Assembly: GCA_934045905.1 (NCBI GenBank) | Contig: OW203767.1 | Location: 17,115,073-17,179,072 of the forward strand | Reading direction: 5' to 3' | Origin: Leuctra nigra | Taxonomy: Eukaryota; Arthropoda; Insecta; Plecoptera; Leuctridae | Length of the DNA: 64,000 nt | Shown here: positions 38,801-53,800 of the stretch, piece after piece | How the letters are laid out: the number at the start of each line of letters is the position of its first letter | How positions within the stretch are numbered: position 1 is the stretch's first letter | Notes under the pieces: generated by a model | Seen by the model: the letters and a program-made list of their open reading frames with translations, nothing else | Database searches by the model: none | Told to the model about the DNA's origin: nothing | Translations under genes and position numbers: made by a program

Positions 38801-41800
38801 ACCTCCCAAAGTTGCATAACAGTTCAGTAAATAATGAGCCTGACGGAACAGGTTGGCTGAGTGGTAACGCTCTGAACTTGTATTCCGGAGGCCCGGGTTC
38901 GATTCCACGGCCATCCTTCCTGACTGGGGTTTATTCGTAGTATTCCCTCAGTCGACAGGCACATGCTGGAAAGGTACCCTACTAATAGGCCACGACCGTC
39001 TCCTTCCCACCTTCCATCCTTACATAATCTTCATCATCATCTCCCAATCATCCTCATAATCATTCATCCGTCGCCATTAGCCTCGCTGCAGAACAGTGCG
39101 ACGTTAAGCCCCAGACAAAAAAAAATAATGAGCCTTGGGGAGACTTTGGTATTGGGAAAATTTGACCCAACCGTCAGTTTCCATGTTGGTCCACAGGACT
39201 TTTAAACTCGACAAAAAAATACTCACCAGTAAGTCTCAATTCATTTCACATGTAGGTAATAATATTAAAATCGAAACGGCAACTGTCATCAAAACACCTA
39301 TAACTGTACCGAAGTTCAGTTCCATCTCTGCCTTTCCCTGACATGTCATGCAATGCTTCACACATTTATTACCTACGCGAGCAGTGAATTTACGTAATGC
39401 TCTTACCTATTAGTTGCAGTAGCCGACGTAGCGATTGCCTGGCTCATTCACCCCACAAGTAAAACAGCCAGCGACTACGAGCTAAGTTCGCATGTCGGCG
39501 TAATCCACTCAACCCAGAGTAATGTATACATGACACGATATACAAACCCATCATGTTTATTTACATCGAGATATTAAAAATCAATTGCGACAGGTGAAAT
39601 TGGGACCAGGAAGAGGAAACGAAATATATGTAGATTGGGGTTAACTAAAAAGCGAAATAGCTACTTAATATACCTCCCTCCCCCTACTGCCACGCTAAAG
39701 GGGAGCCGCACTTAGTCATCTATTAGTCAGAGTGTTCGTCATAGAAGAGTGTCGGTGTATCATCGAGCCTCGTTAAAAAACCCACAGAACAAATAGAAGA
39801 AAGAAGCGGACCGTGACGATGGCTCAGAGACTGAGAATGTAATTCGGGGCCAGGTTTCGATTCCTGCCATTGTCGATTGTAAATTATGATATGTTTGGAG
39901 CTCAACATCTTAGTTATCAGCTGACAGTGAAGATACTGAAAATGTTGGAATGGTTCCAATGTCCGAACATATACCTATAGAGCAATGCGGCAATATTTAT
40001 TTATCCTTGTTAATCCCTTATCATCATCTCCTGAAGTTATGTCGTAATTTTGGGATAAAAGATCTGAAAATGTTCGTATTTTAAATTTTTTGTTTAGATT
40101 TAACGTAGTAAATAGGTAGTTCATTTGTATCTTATTATGAATTAACGAGTTGAATTTTCTACAGAAATTCTTCTTCGTGATAATAGTCAATGTAAAGTTT
40201 TGTGATTATTTTAAATTTATTAACCTCCTCCCTGATTTCTCTATATTTTATCACGTTCACACCAGATTGTTTTACTTCAACACCCACAACCTTTCAACAA
40301 CTCCAAACTCCCCCACATTAGTCCATCATCCCGATACAAGTCGACCTTCGACCTGCACCTCGAGGGGTTGTTTATCGTGCCCGAATGCGCGTGACCCCCG
40401 CTAGGCGTAGCCGGCAGTGTGCAGGGCGAGGGAGGGGTCATCTTGGGTCACTATCACTCCACAGAAGCGACACTATCGGCGACAACAGTCTCGCTGCCAC
40501 GGCGCAATCATGGGGACACGCCTCGCGTACCTCCACACGTCTGACAGTCTGACATGAGAAGAATTAGAATTAGATCGCATTAAAAATTGTTCGGTGTAAA
40601 GAAAAATAGAGTCCTCATTGAAGAAATAAGCTTTCTGCATGGGTCATCCATCATCTATATAGGTACACGTACACTCCCCCAAATAATAAATGGTACGCGA
40701 AAGAAAATGAATTGACTGATTAAGGTTTGATGGCATCATCCCATGAAGTCAGTGCTAACGCATTATCTAACTCTTTTAGGTGAGCTCTGATTTCATTGAT
40801 AATAACAAGGATTGATTGTCAAGGAACCGGCCCAGCAGCCAATACGTTTTGTACCAAGTACCGTTTATTATTTTGGGGAATGTACGTCTGTCTGTCTGTT
40901 CTTCATCTAATCCTACAGCCTTTGACTGATCTCAACTAAATTTTGAACACTGCGAACAACCTAGAAAAACTACCTCATCCCTCTGCTGACCACCCCTAAA
41001 ATAAAACCGAGCAACGCCGGGCGGGTCAGCTAGTATTTTATAACTTAAAAATTCCAGATTCGGCTATAAACTGATTCACAGCCATATGAATTGACATACT
41101 CAATGAATCGTATCCTGACCGAATCGGGAATCAACGTTATAGAATAGGGTCGCAGCGCACTGAAAATGAGTGCTCGATCGAACACAATCCTGATCCTGAT
41201 TGATCCTGATGTCAATCCTGATTTGAATAGTAAAACTTGACCCATCGTATAAAGTAGGTACTAAATTAATGAGATAGAGGTTTATTGGCATGCGTCAACA
41301 TTTTCTTTGGCGTGATAAGATTGTCATATTTTTAAAAAATAGTCGTATGTTGACTTTTGACTTGTCCCCGTTATTGGTATCACTACTTTCAGTGCTGAGC
41401 TGATAGAAAAAGACAAAATAAAAAGTAGGTAGGTAAATCAATGCGGTATCAATAAAAATGTATGACATCGCTAATATATTGCATTGCAATGTTCATGCCA
41501 TTAATACATATTGAATTGTATCGGTTTTCTGCTTTACCACTAAAACCACACTTGCATTTGATTAGTCATGATTGTAATTCTTTATTTTCAATTTGTGGTG
41601 CAGCCTGGTGGCAATTTTATATTGAGAATCGGGATACAAAAACACGAAAAAAGTTCGTTATTGGCTTTTCATGGTTATTGCCAATTATCTTACTGATAAT
41701 TTCATCGGGATATATCCGAAACGCTACTAAAGAAACTGGCCTGAAAACGAGCGCCCATGCGTCCAATGATTTGCATTGCATAGATGTTTTGTACAGATAA

Positions 41801-44800
41801 TTTCCGAAAATGCCCCCAAAAATCACTAGCATTTTTTCAGATGGATTTTGCATGAAAACCCCAGTGGTAAGGGAATAATTTGCCAAAACGTTGCAGAAAG
41901 GACATTACTAATTTTATTGATCCTGAATTTGGCTCTTCAATACAATGTCAACGGAATGCTCGTATAATAATTGTGTTTTAATAGTAAAAGCCAGATTGAT
42001 TCCATTACTTAGCTCAAATCTCTAGTCTTCGTAGAGACAAACTAATCTAGGCTATTAGACCGCCCAATGAAAATAATTGTTCAGATTCGTATGTAAATGA
42101 GTCTAATTGGTGATAAGACTGTGATATATATAGACAAGTTGACAACCGAATAGGGGCTCAATTAATCACGTCATAAATCAAATTACTAATCCATGTTCTT
42201 CCAATCACAGAACACTTATAAAATTAGTCACTTAGACGCTAATGATGTGATCATAGAAATAATGGGTTTGAGAACTTGGAAGTTGTTTGCTTTAAAACTG
42301 AAAGAAATAGGCGTTGCAATCGGCATATTGTTTTATGATACTATTTCCAAGCCCACACGAGCCAAAGTGACGACTTATAGCTAATATTGCCGATTTTATT
42401 GTCTTCTTTGCCGTAAACGTGAATTGTTATCTTGCACCGTTTTGCGGAGATTGCTTTTCCATGCGCAGAGATTGGCGCGCAGGAAATATTATACGCTATG
42501 CGATTTGACCTTGAACTTGGATCGAGAATTCCATCGATGTACCTATTGTTCGCACTTAGAATAATCGAACACTCCAACAACTTCTTCGATTTCAAAAATA
42601 TTGAATTCAACACTTTGTGGGGCCCTAGTCTACAATTGTAAAATTCACGATTCTGGAATCCGATTCGGTGCAAAGTTAAACCATATGGCCGTGAATCGGA
42701 ATCCAGCAGAATCGGGTATTTTTAAGTTATAGAATAAGGCCCCTGTTCACAAGTAATCTTTCGGAAAAAAACAACTTTTTATCAATAAAATGTAAAATAA
42801 ATTCTTGTCTAGAACTTCTCTGCAGTAAACATTTTGGTAGTACCAACATTTAAACTTACGTGTAAACAAAGAAAACCATTGTGGTCACAAAAACATGTAC
42901 CCATTTAAATTTCATTTACAAGCCCGGATATTATTTCTTGTTTTGTTTGTTTACACCTAAAAAGACAATTTAAAAACGTTCTTGAAGTACGAGCCTGGTG
43001 ATAGAAAACCGGAACCGGAAAGAGAATGTCCCTAGCTGTCGGTACTTCGGCGCCACCCTGTGATTCGTGGGTGGGCGGCGACCTCTTTCCGTGCCTCGAG
43101 AGGTCATCAGCCATCACCAGGCTCTCGATGGTCCCGACAACAGATTGCATCCAGACACTCTGCTCATCGAGCATCCACAGCATCGAGAGAATCGAGAGCT
43201 AATGAGAGACGAGAAAGTTACTGGCTGCCATCGGACAAATTAGATACCAAAGTACCAAAACACCAAAAAGAGGCCTCCTGCAATCCATCCCAAAGATATG
43301 GAAGAGTCTAAACGTACGATCCCAGTGTTCGGACATTTATCTCAGTCGTAGGGTTTGTCACAACTCATAATTATTGTCATTATTATTTACTTTTGTAAAA
43401 TTTTTGCGATAATTTGTCATAATTATTCAAGGAATTGGCAATGTTGGAAAATTCTCATAGGAATTGCAAGACTTTGTCAATTCTTCTGAGAATTACATGG
43501 CTTTGTTCTTGGTTTGTGTTGCGTTCATACGTTCGTCTCGGATTAAACCCAGCTTAAAAAATTAACAAAAAAAATAGAAAAAGAGCTATCGATTGTCAGT
43601 CGAAACAAATTGATGTCCTTGGTTGGTCCAAATAATTCATTTCAGCAGTACACAGTAAACACGTTAAGACATTGAATAACGATCAAAACAATCAAATGAC
43701 CTTTCTAAAAATCATATTCCACTCCATCCACTCAGCAATGTGAATACATAATTAAAACACTTTATTTTTCCCGAGTCCTAATGATTTTCTTGATGTAAAA
43801 CAGCAATCAGCGTTGAGAGGTTGATGAAACAATGTAATGATATCACCATTATAGTTCTGGCCGCGGGCGTTCCTAGTCTATAATGATGATGGAACCGAGT
43901 TGCGCGACTTCAAAATGAAAAATAAGGTCGAACTAAATCTCTGTGAATATGAATAAAAATACACGACATCCTAATTCCATTTTAATTAGACCACACGTAC
44001 GGAAAAAAATGCGATAGACGAAGAATGTGGGTATGAAGAATGGTTCGATTGTTAACCCAAAGACCACGAGATGTAACAAGGTAAACGAAACAGAACAAAA
44101 AAAAAGATACACAATGCAACGAAAATTACTGCGCTTAGGACACGTGAGAAAAATATATATAATTTTCTTCCTCGGAAGCTGTTTGAGGGAGGAAAAAAAT
44201 TACACCTGTCTGAAGTTAAAACATGAATTCAAGTCATCCTTTTTTATGACCACTGAGCTGAGGAATGAAAAGCATCAACTGATTTAATCCCCACAAACGT
44301 TCAACGTTTAGTACTAACTCAAGTAATTTATAGTTAGACTGGGTCATTGGATTATATTCATTACTCCCAAGTAATAGTCACACATAAAAGCGCTCGATGG
44401 ACATTTGGAATCGTAGAATTTATCACCGGTAATGGCCACGAGTATCGACCAATGAGACGAGAGATGACGGGAAGTGGACCAATGAGAACGCTGGACAGAA
44501 GAGGTCACTAGGTCGTCGTCATGAAAGTAGACACCTGTTCGTTGACGGCGGCGTTGCTTGCTGAGAAGTGGAGATTTCAATGCACTGATGAGCAACATCG
44601 AGCTTGGAAATCAAATATGAGATCCACTCCCTAGGTTTTCCACGGGTTTCCTGCTTGGTTTGATTGCTGAAAAGTGGAGATTTAAATGCACTGGTGAGCA
44701 ACATCGAGCTTGGAAATCAAATATGAGATCCGCATTCCCTAGGTTTTCCCCAAGGGTAGGTTTTCCCGTTTTCCTGCTTAGTGTGTTTGGTGAAAAGAGG

Positions 44801-47800
44801 AGATTTCAATGCACTGATGAGCAAGATTCATATGCCCTAGCTTTGCCATGGTTTTCCACAGTTTTCCTGCTTGGTTTGGTTTGATTGCTGAGAAGTGGAG
44901 ATTTCAATGCACTGATGAGCAACATCAAGCTGAAATGGAGACCATATTCCGTAGCAGCTTCCCAAGTTTTCCAGATTCAGTTTTCCTAAATTTCCAGAAT
45001 GTAACTAGCAACAATTGTAGTCCTAATTAGTCCTCTTTTGGAGCACTTTCATGATCATAAGCAATTGAAAACAAAGTAAAATGGAAAGGAAAGTAAATCC
45101 GATATAAAATTGTTTCAAAATATAATTTTAAAGTGACTGATTAGGTACTTAATTTCCCTGCCTGCACGGTACCTATGTTCACGACTGATTTTCAAAATTT
45201 CAGTTTGTTGAGCTTCCACAACATTTTTATAAAATAATAATTTCATAAAGGAGCAATCGAAACAGGATGCAAGTTTCAATATTATATATTCAATGATCAT
45301 ATTTTCAATGACACTCCTCATTTTAGTGGCTACGAAAGCAACATGGGCACCACGCTCGGACAACCACAAACTGTCCGAAAAACTTTCCGCTTCAAACACT
45401 TTCATGACATCCTATTTCAAAACACAATTTCCTTCCTATTACACATCGCGGCTCCAACAAAAACACACCAACAACATTACACTTTTTACACAACAATTTC
45501 CTTATTATCCTCAAGCCTTTCCGGAATTCGGAATTCACGAAACTAACTCTTTTCTCACATGCGAGGCGAACAAAAACGCGGCGTGATTTCGCGTCAGGAT
45601 GATTCTCAAAGCCACCGTGCTGGTCCATCATCATTGCCCTTCTCTCCCCCTCTCTTCTGGTCGCACCGGAGGCGTAAGACCGGCGTAACGTAACGGTTGC
45701 GGAAGTTCCGTGGCATCACACTGCGATGGAATGTTTCTTCTCGATCGGCTCCATTGCCTCTCCTCGCCCAGCATCCTTGGTCAACTCTTTCCCGCGTCTT
45801 GTGAGCGGAGATCATGCTTCGGAGTTCGCAACGCATTTTACTGTACACAACACACGAGATTCTTGAGCGATTCATTGGATCCGATTCTGAAGTCCAATTA
45901 GTTTTGGATAGGGCAATGTTATTTACTTTGTGCAAATAAAGGATTTGAATAAGCATTATTTTATGAACAAATTAGAACAAACGTGGAAATATTAGCAGGC
46001 TTTATTAAAATATTTATTATTAGTATGTTAAAAATGTCTATTGAATTTTTACACAAATTACATTAACAATTTTTCGTTTTTTTCATTTAATTTATAGTCG
46101 GACGCTTGGAGAAAGCGGAGTACAAAGGCACAGAATTCCTGTCAATTTTATATGTTGTAGGAATGTCCAAATCACATTGTTACACCGTTATTCGCATTAA
46201 TTAGCATGAATTAACATTTCTACATTTCGGTATCCAACAAATATCTAAACAATTACAAAAAGGGGTATATCAAGGACACCTTCTGTAATTAAAATCCTAA
46301 CATAAATAATATTGAGTAGGGTCTCATGCGAGGGTGGGAAAGGATGTTTGTTATGAACTAACCCACAATTAGCCATCATCTGCTTATGCGATCGAGATAG
46401 CCTGCTACCGGTCTCGACCCAGCACCTTCTGATCACCCACCTGTCCCAGCCAGTGCGGCAGAAGGGATGAGCCCGCCACCCTCTGGGCCGCAGCCCCCCA
46501 GGGATTAGGGTGCTTTAGGATGTTACACATAAGAGATTCTCACATTCCGATGGGTGTTTGGCGGTGCATGGCAGATCATTATCCAACAGTTCTGGCATCT
46601 TTGACCCAACTAAGTGCCTTATTAGTTCGGAACTATTTCATGGGAAGCTGTGAGGCAGATTTTCTTTTGCGTAAGTGGTTCTGTTGCTAATCAAAGGCGT
46701 CATAAATATAATCTTGGGACACTTGTTGGAAAATCTTGAAAGATTTGGTACGTTTAAAAGATTTTACCACGATTTAGCAAGATTTTAACTACAAGATCTT
46801 GGGTAATAAATATCTTTTAGAAATTATCAACATTCTAAAAATATGACGTAGTGAAAATTGCGTCAAGATCTTGACAGGATTTTCCAGCAGGGAAAACATG
46901 AATAGGTGATTCTCCACTTCTTGTAATTATTTGAGTATAATTATCAAGAAGAATGGTCAATCATTTTGTGTGTTGTTGATTAAATACCATTGCGCAATGA
47001 CAAAAACCACGTAGAAACCGCTAAATGGCAACACGGGTCTATAGGCGGTACACACCACGTTTCCCTAATTTATTGCGCACTACGCAATATCTGGTTAGCT
47101 TTTCAATGGCGGCCTTGATCACGTGGTCTACCTTTAACGAAACGACGCCCATTTTATCATTTTATACACGTCGTTATCCGTGGCTAATAATCACAGCATC
47201 TGTAGATCAACGGCTAACGTCTCTACACAGAAACAGGAAAATTCCTCACTATTTTTATAGTGTTTCCCGTGACATTTTACTAGTAGATTTCTGTTCGGAA
47301 AGTGAGTTGTGGCTGTTTTGAAAGCTGCGTTCGTAACGCCGAGTTATGATCGTGTATTCATTCAGGTGAGGGTGTGACCGCCGAAATTCCGACCAAACAA
47401 TACCGAACACCGAAACCAAGGCAATAAAAACGTGAATAGAAGAATACAAAATGTATAGTGTTATACCTTTTTGTCGTAAACTTGATGAAAGTGAATGAGA
47501 ATAAAAAATCGTCAATTCAACACCCAGAAAAATACGACAAGCCATCAAACCATATGGGATTTTGGAGCTTTTCTTTTCAAAATTTAATTTTTGGAACGAA
47601 ATGAGTCGGCTGTGGATTAGTAACCGCCTTCCAAATGTTCCATTCTGCCATTCACGCTGCCGGCTGGATTTTAAATCATAGTTTTATGTTAATTAGATGC
47701 GGTGCAATTATGCTTTCATGATGTTTTCTAGAATAGTTTTTTCGAAAAGATCTCGGCATGCAAGCTGTGAATGCGACACGAACGCGGCCATGGGAACGCA

Positions 47801-50800
47801 GTCGAGCGGGCGACTGGAAATAGGGGCAGTTTCCCCTTGAACGAGAATAGGAATTACGATCGGACCTCCGGAAAATCATTTCAGAGGATTTGCCTCGTCG
47901 ACTGGGGACCATGGTTACTTTTACAATAGTTACGACCGGCAAATAAACTTGAACAAAACAATGTCCAAGATATTTTTCTTTAGGTACAGCCGTCGACTTT
48001 TAAAATACGCGTTTGGACCATGAAATAAAATTGTGTCACTACTACGAGAGAAGGGGGACATAATTTACGAAAAAAAGTTCAGCTTCTATAGTTAGTTTCT
48101 AGAACAAACACAAAAATATTCAAGAAATGCCCTTTTGTGAATTAATTCCCCATTCTCGTGGTACATGAGGTATACACCTTGAGAAAACGCAATTTATGAG
48201 GCAATATAACATTCCATTTCACTGTACTATAATTTTTGTTTATCTAGAAACATCATAAATTCTTCGATGACGTAATATCGAATAACCGTAGGTGAGTAGG
48301 TAGGTACATTAATATATTCAACCAACCACTCATCACCAAACCAAAGCAAAAACACATGCGTCATGGTAAACCAAGATAAAAAGAAGACACATTAAAAACA
48401 AAATAAAAACGAATTCCTTCGGTAGGATCCCCGCAGAAAGACGTGCCATAGCGCAATCGTGTACCGTTATAATGAAGGCACAATTACACAGCTCCGCCAT
48501 TCTCCCCCGAAACAATGCGCGCGTTGCCGCCGTCTCCGATCCACCGCCATGCAAATGTAAACGCGGGAAACCAGATCCGAACGTCGCGTGCGAAAACGTT
48601 CCAAAACAAGAACAGCAACACAATGCATGATTCTAATTACCTATACAGATTCAAGTTCCTACTTCTCATCGCTGGCAACCTATATCACATCATCATTCCA
48701 CAATTCGCCAGCTAACGCCCTAGTAGGTAGTATAACAAAAAAATCATCAATATTGAATAATTCATGGATAATAGCCGGCCGGCACGCTACTGTTCATATT
48801 TCCTCCCCTGGGTTGTTCCGATAAGATTTCAACCCGGCTTTCTATAGATCCATAGAGTTGAGCACACGATTCGGTTGATGTAGTCGAGACCGTTGACAGG
48901 AATCATGATTGTCGTGCCAAAATGGAACGTATACAATACAATGTGGGTGGCTTTCACAATACGTGTTTGAAGAGGTGATGAACTCTTTCTCTAATCGTCC
49001 GAGAAGCAATGCAGTGGATTTGTCCTGGAGATATTGGAGTCCATGAGAAACAGTTTGCGTGGTTTAGGAGATTATGAATATGATTAGGGCAAAAAGCGTT
49101 CGCATCTTCGAAATATGCATTTGATTTTTGAAAGCACTGCCGAACGAAGAACGTAATCAATAAAAAATTGGAACATAATAAAGTCATAAGTGGAGACATC
49201 CAGTTTTCCGACAAATATTCTCCGTTTGGTTTAACTTTAAAATACGAATTATATGAGACTAATAACATTTATAATTTTTTAAAATTTCACAATCGGCCAA
49301 TATCTAAAGATTTGTTTTATTTTACACTAATTCTGTGCCTTGATCCTTGCAAAATATTAGGCCTTGTTTTCACTCCAGAGTTTAGTACAAATCAGCACTA
49401 TGTACCTACATCCAGCATGTTATATGTACAAATGCAAAGTGTACAGTCTCTTGTATCAACGAGCTACCAGATCTGTTTCTTAGTACAAGAGAAGAGACCA
49501 ATTATTAATTTTAAATTATCATCAATCGAATTTTAATATTTAATTGATCGAGGGCGAAGTTATCTCACATTTGTTTTTTACTACGACTGTTCACTGCCAT
49601 TGGGTATTGAACCCCCACCAGGTAGGTATGTAAAATGCCAAATATTTATTTTATTTCGGGTCTGAAAAGATTTCCAGGTATTGTAAATTAAACCTATTAC
49701 GTAATAGAAATAAACGTTTTTGTCTCGCCGTATTGTAGGCCCCTAATTTACATTTTAAAGTTGATCTTCTAGCTATTTTCTTCGCCCATGACAAGTTATG
49801 CGATGCACAAAACAGTGGAGGTGCCAAGCAAGTTGCTTGTCAACTATCGCGTTCTAAAGGGAGGCGGTAACAGACATCTGTCACTTTACAAATCAAATTC
49901 AAAAAAATAAAGAACGTTTTCATATTATGGAACGTTTCCGTGGTGTTTGAATTAACGTCTCGAAGGTTACGTTCGAAAATGGTGCGCAACGCCCAAAGGT
50001 CTGAATTTGAATATCAGCTTTGTCAAGTGGTTCAAAGTCATTATATCTCGAACTCTACAATAGTTCTCGCTCGCAAAATTACCATTTATTAATAACTCAG
50101 CGCGAGGGTAAAGACTGTAATTTGTACACCTTTGTTCAATAATCCCACCATATCCAGAGCAAGCATGTGAATGTCGGGACGTGTTTCGAGTACGTGAATT
50201 ATGAATGGAAACAACGACATTTTGAACTCTATAAGAGAATGTGTGAACAGCTAATTGTTACTTTTGGCACGCGTGCGAGTATTCCGATTGTTTACATGGC
50301 TTGAATTAGCCGCGTTTATGTCTGGCTTCAGAACTCGCGTATCTCATGCAAGAAATCAGAAAAGAAAACATTAATATTTATGTAATAAAGTCGGCGGAAG
50401 TTTTGCTAAAACGCTCGATTTTCAAAAGTTACAAATTATTTGTAAACGAATTACCTACTGCATTTTGGAAAACAGAAAACAGAAGATATGCCTCATGAAC
50501 CTAAAAAATGAAGGCTGTTGCCCTTCTCAAAAGGACACCACTACATAATGTAGATATTTTAGTCACAATAAGCACATGTTGACTTGAAATTTGAAGAGCA
50601 AATAGACTGTTTTCATCAGTGTGTGTGTGTGTGTGTCTAAAATGTATATTTTTTGTGTGTGTAGGCACATCAATTACCTAACTACCTACAAATAATGCAT
50701 AATACTTATTGCATATTTATGAGAACTTGATAAACAATCCCATCAAATGTCAAAATAAATTCTTTTTGAGTCCATGGTTAGAAATAAAATAATTGGTTCA

Positions 50801-53800
50801 GAGCACCTCAACGAGAGAATTCCGAACGGGACATTTATCTCCACAGATCGCTTTGTAACCCAAATGAAATTTTGTCTCTAGGTGGAGCACCTGGGCCAGA
50901 TAAGGGGGCGGGAATGGACTATTGTATGGATATCACTACTCTGAAATTGAAACTATAAAATCTGAATAACGCACCGCGACGATCGGGTGCCATCTTGGGT
51001 CTATTGTTCGAGGAGTCGAGGGTCAAAGGTGGCGAGGTGTGTGTCGATGTGGTGGTACTCCTTGGCGAATCAGCAGTGAGATCATCGGGAGAGGAGAAAT
51101 GTCGGGGAACGATTCGAACTTCGGAATGAGTTTCTGAAGTCCGCAGGTCATGTAGAAGTGCGGGCAGCAATCCTCGGAAGAAGATATTTTATTTGAATAT
51201 TACTTTCGGACAGAAAACCTATTATTTTACAAAAAATATTAATTTATAAAACTAATCCCATTATCTTGTTTTAGTAGAAAAGTTTAGTTAGTTACCTAGT
51301 TTTGAATGCAAGAAGCTTCGCTTTTCCGCTGAAATAATGTACATACAGATTCTAAACCATGGCAAGATGTTACACAATTTATTAAGATCTTAGGATCAAG
51401 GTAAAAAGTTAAGTTTTCATTCAGATCTTGGCAATTTTGCTAGGATTTGGAGGTTCATCCAGGGGCTTCATTCACATTGTGATCAAAATTGAAACAAATC
51501 AAGTTCTAGGTATTTTGATAGAAAACAGAGTGAAGTAGGGTATTCAATTATGTTAAAAGTTGTTCAGGAATCTCGACTAGGTACACTTCTTTCCTTGACT
51601 GTACCAACTGTGCCATCCAACTCACAACATTGGGAGGAAGTGCGAATTACAACAAATTAAAGTAAATGTGTCATCTTTTGCCGGCACGCCTATAACTCAA
51701 CTCGGTAACATAAAACCCCGCGCCCATCTAACTCCACTTCATCTGTCATTCGACACTGAGCAGACTTCTAGCCCCCCGAGTGTCAAATATCTCGAGATGA
51801 TAGCAAGTGTAAGGGTTTCCTGGAACCCCAAGTGACCCGTGACTGAGGGGGGGCACGGCATCTTTGACTAAAAGCTTTCCGTCTCGACTGATGTAGAAGT
51901 TAGAACACATGTCCTCAAGAAAAATCGCTGCCGTAGGTAATTAAAAACTGCTGAATACTAATGCATTTTCTATGCTTTGGGGAGTAAGTGGTTACGCCCA
52001 CGAAAAAAACTAGAGCAATAACTCAGTGAATCAATGGGTAAATAATTAATGTTCAAAGAGATTAATCAACGGTAATAAATAATTAATCTCTGATTGACGC
52101 TGGAATGTGGCATGGATATGCGAGCAGTTACGAAATCAGACAATAATTGAATTTCAAACAATTTTTTTCTCTCTTTCAAGGACCTAAAACCGCGTTCTTT
52201 TCAAACCAAGTCGACCACAATAACAGTCGGGAGTTCTACTTTCAGTTCCTAATGTGGAAACCAAAGCTTTTTATATTTTATTCGAAACCGTGACAGAAAA
52301 AATTCTCAACCTTTACCTGTTCTGCATTCCAAGTATAAATCTTTGATTTCTCTGATGAAAAATCACCTGGATTTCTAACCGCACGCAATAAGGGCGAAGC
52401 TACGGTCATAAACCACGGTTAGCCGGTAGCTTATCGCCTCTATTGTCATCTACTCTTCTATAGGTGGGTTGAATAGAATACCTGCCCGCATTCTATGTGC
52501 ATCTATACAAGAGTGCACAACGGCGTAACCCTGATAACTTCGACAATAAGGATGTGTATAAGAGATAAACATACACCCACCGCGTTTCGGGGCACACCGC
52601 AAAGTTTCAATTCAACCGTGGTGTGTACACAACGTACAGTGTACACGGTGTCATGTGTGAATTGTGCCATATTGTGCACGGGTATTTGAGTTTGTCAGGC
52701 TTGCTGGCAATATTGTTGCAAATATGATGATAACAGACGTGTGATAAGAACTTTTCACGAGAGGAAAACACGATTTCATCAAAGAAACCGCTGAGTAAAC
52801 GAGCGAGTAGATTTCAGACAGTCTGTTCAAACAGAAGAAGAAATGAATGGTTTCAAAGACGAGTTTTCACCGTATAATTTAAGTGAAAATATATGTAAGA
52901 TAGATTTTGTCCTCAAATACAAATTTGTTTTGTTCTGTCATGTTCCGCAAATAAATCACCATAATAATCATTCAAGAATACAAAAAACAAGAAATAAGTA
53001 GGTACAGTACAAGAAATGTAATGCCAAAAAAGTCTTTGTCGACAAAGACAGCGAGTATATTTTTGTCTGTTTATCTGTTTTCGTCTGTCTAGATTGTAAG
53101 TCCAAGTTTTTATCTAGAGACTTTAATTCTGGAAGAAATATAATACTGATAAAGAAAACTTATCCTTTCCCTGTGTAGTCACTTCCTTCTCTATTTGGCG
53201 TGCAATTTGCCTCCCGCCAGAAAAAAAAAATCGCAGATAATGGGAAAGACTTTTTTGGGTACCGTAACATCAGTGCATTATCTTCATTTAGAATATAATT
53301 CTAGAATGGTTTTTTATCCATATCTTGTGAGAAATAGCCCCTTGGTTTAGTAGTCCAACCATTGTTGTGATATGCCCCGGTAATCTGCATTGTTGCAACT
53401 GCATTTGTTTCTACAATCATCGCAATCGATGGCGAATGTTTACTGTTTACACTCTACTTACGAATTAACAGTTAATTATATTGTTTTAAAAATGCAATTT
53501 ATCAACAATATTGCAGACGCTATGTCCCAATTGGCTCATACAATAATATTGCATGAAAGCACCGAGCACTTTAGCAAGGCAATTTCACAGTCACATTTCA
53601 TAAAACCATCAAAAATCGATTTAAATCCATTCTAAAAAAATATCAATCGATGTCTACGATTTTCTCCTCGAATTCTTATTGAATATTCGACGGCCAACCA
53701 ACAGCCATAGGGCCACACCTACTTATCATTGTAAGTAGGTTACTATAAGATCACACTCACACCTCAGCATTGTCAGGGTCAGTCAGAGTGGGGAGGGGGG

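Larger units (their letters stand above)
30764..50974 (-). other. 20-kb ASPP intron between exons C and D
   Basis: The longest intron in the window. It carries a hAT-like MITE, three palindromic family-B MITEs, family-A MITE copy 3, a SINE, a Helitron-like end fragment and two tandem arrays. Open frames such as 41462-41800 (112 codons, hydrophobic) and 49168-49536 (122 codons) are unrecognised and probably random. No nested gene could be supported. Confidence 0.6.

Noticed and set aside
39812..39885. Additional tRNA-like SINE head
   Set aside because: The B-box-like GGTTTCGATTCC is present, but the A box is weak and no tail or target-site duplication was seen.
41462..41800. 112-codon hydrophobic plus-strand frame
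   Set aside because: It is not recognised, has no splice or promoter support, and sits in AT-rich intronic DNA where such frames arise by chance.
46380..46520. tRNA-like sequence on the minus strand
   Set aside because: Only a GGTCGAGACC box is present; there is no convincing cloverleaf or element boundary.
48954..49536. Overlapping 104- and 122-codon frames on opposite strands
   Set aside because: Neither resembles a known family. Overlap in AT-rich DNA with no splice context fits random open frames.
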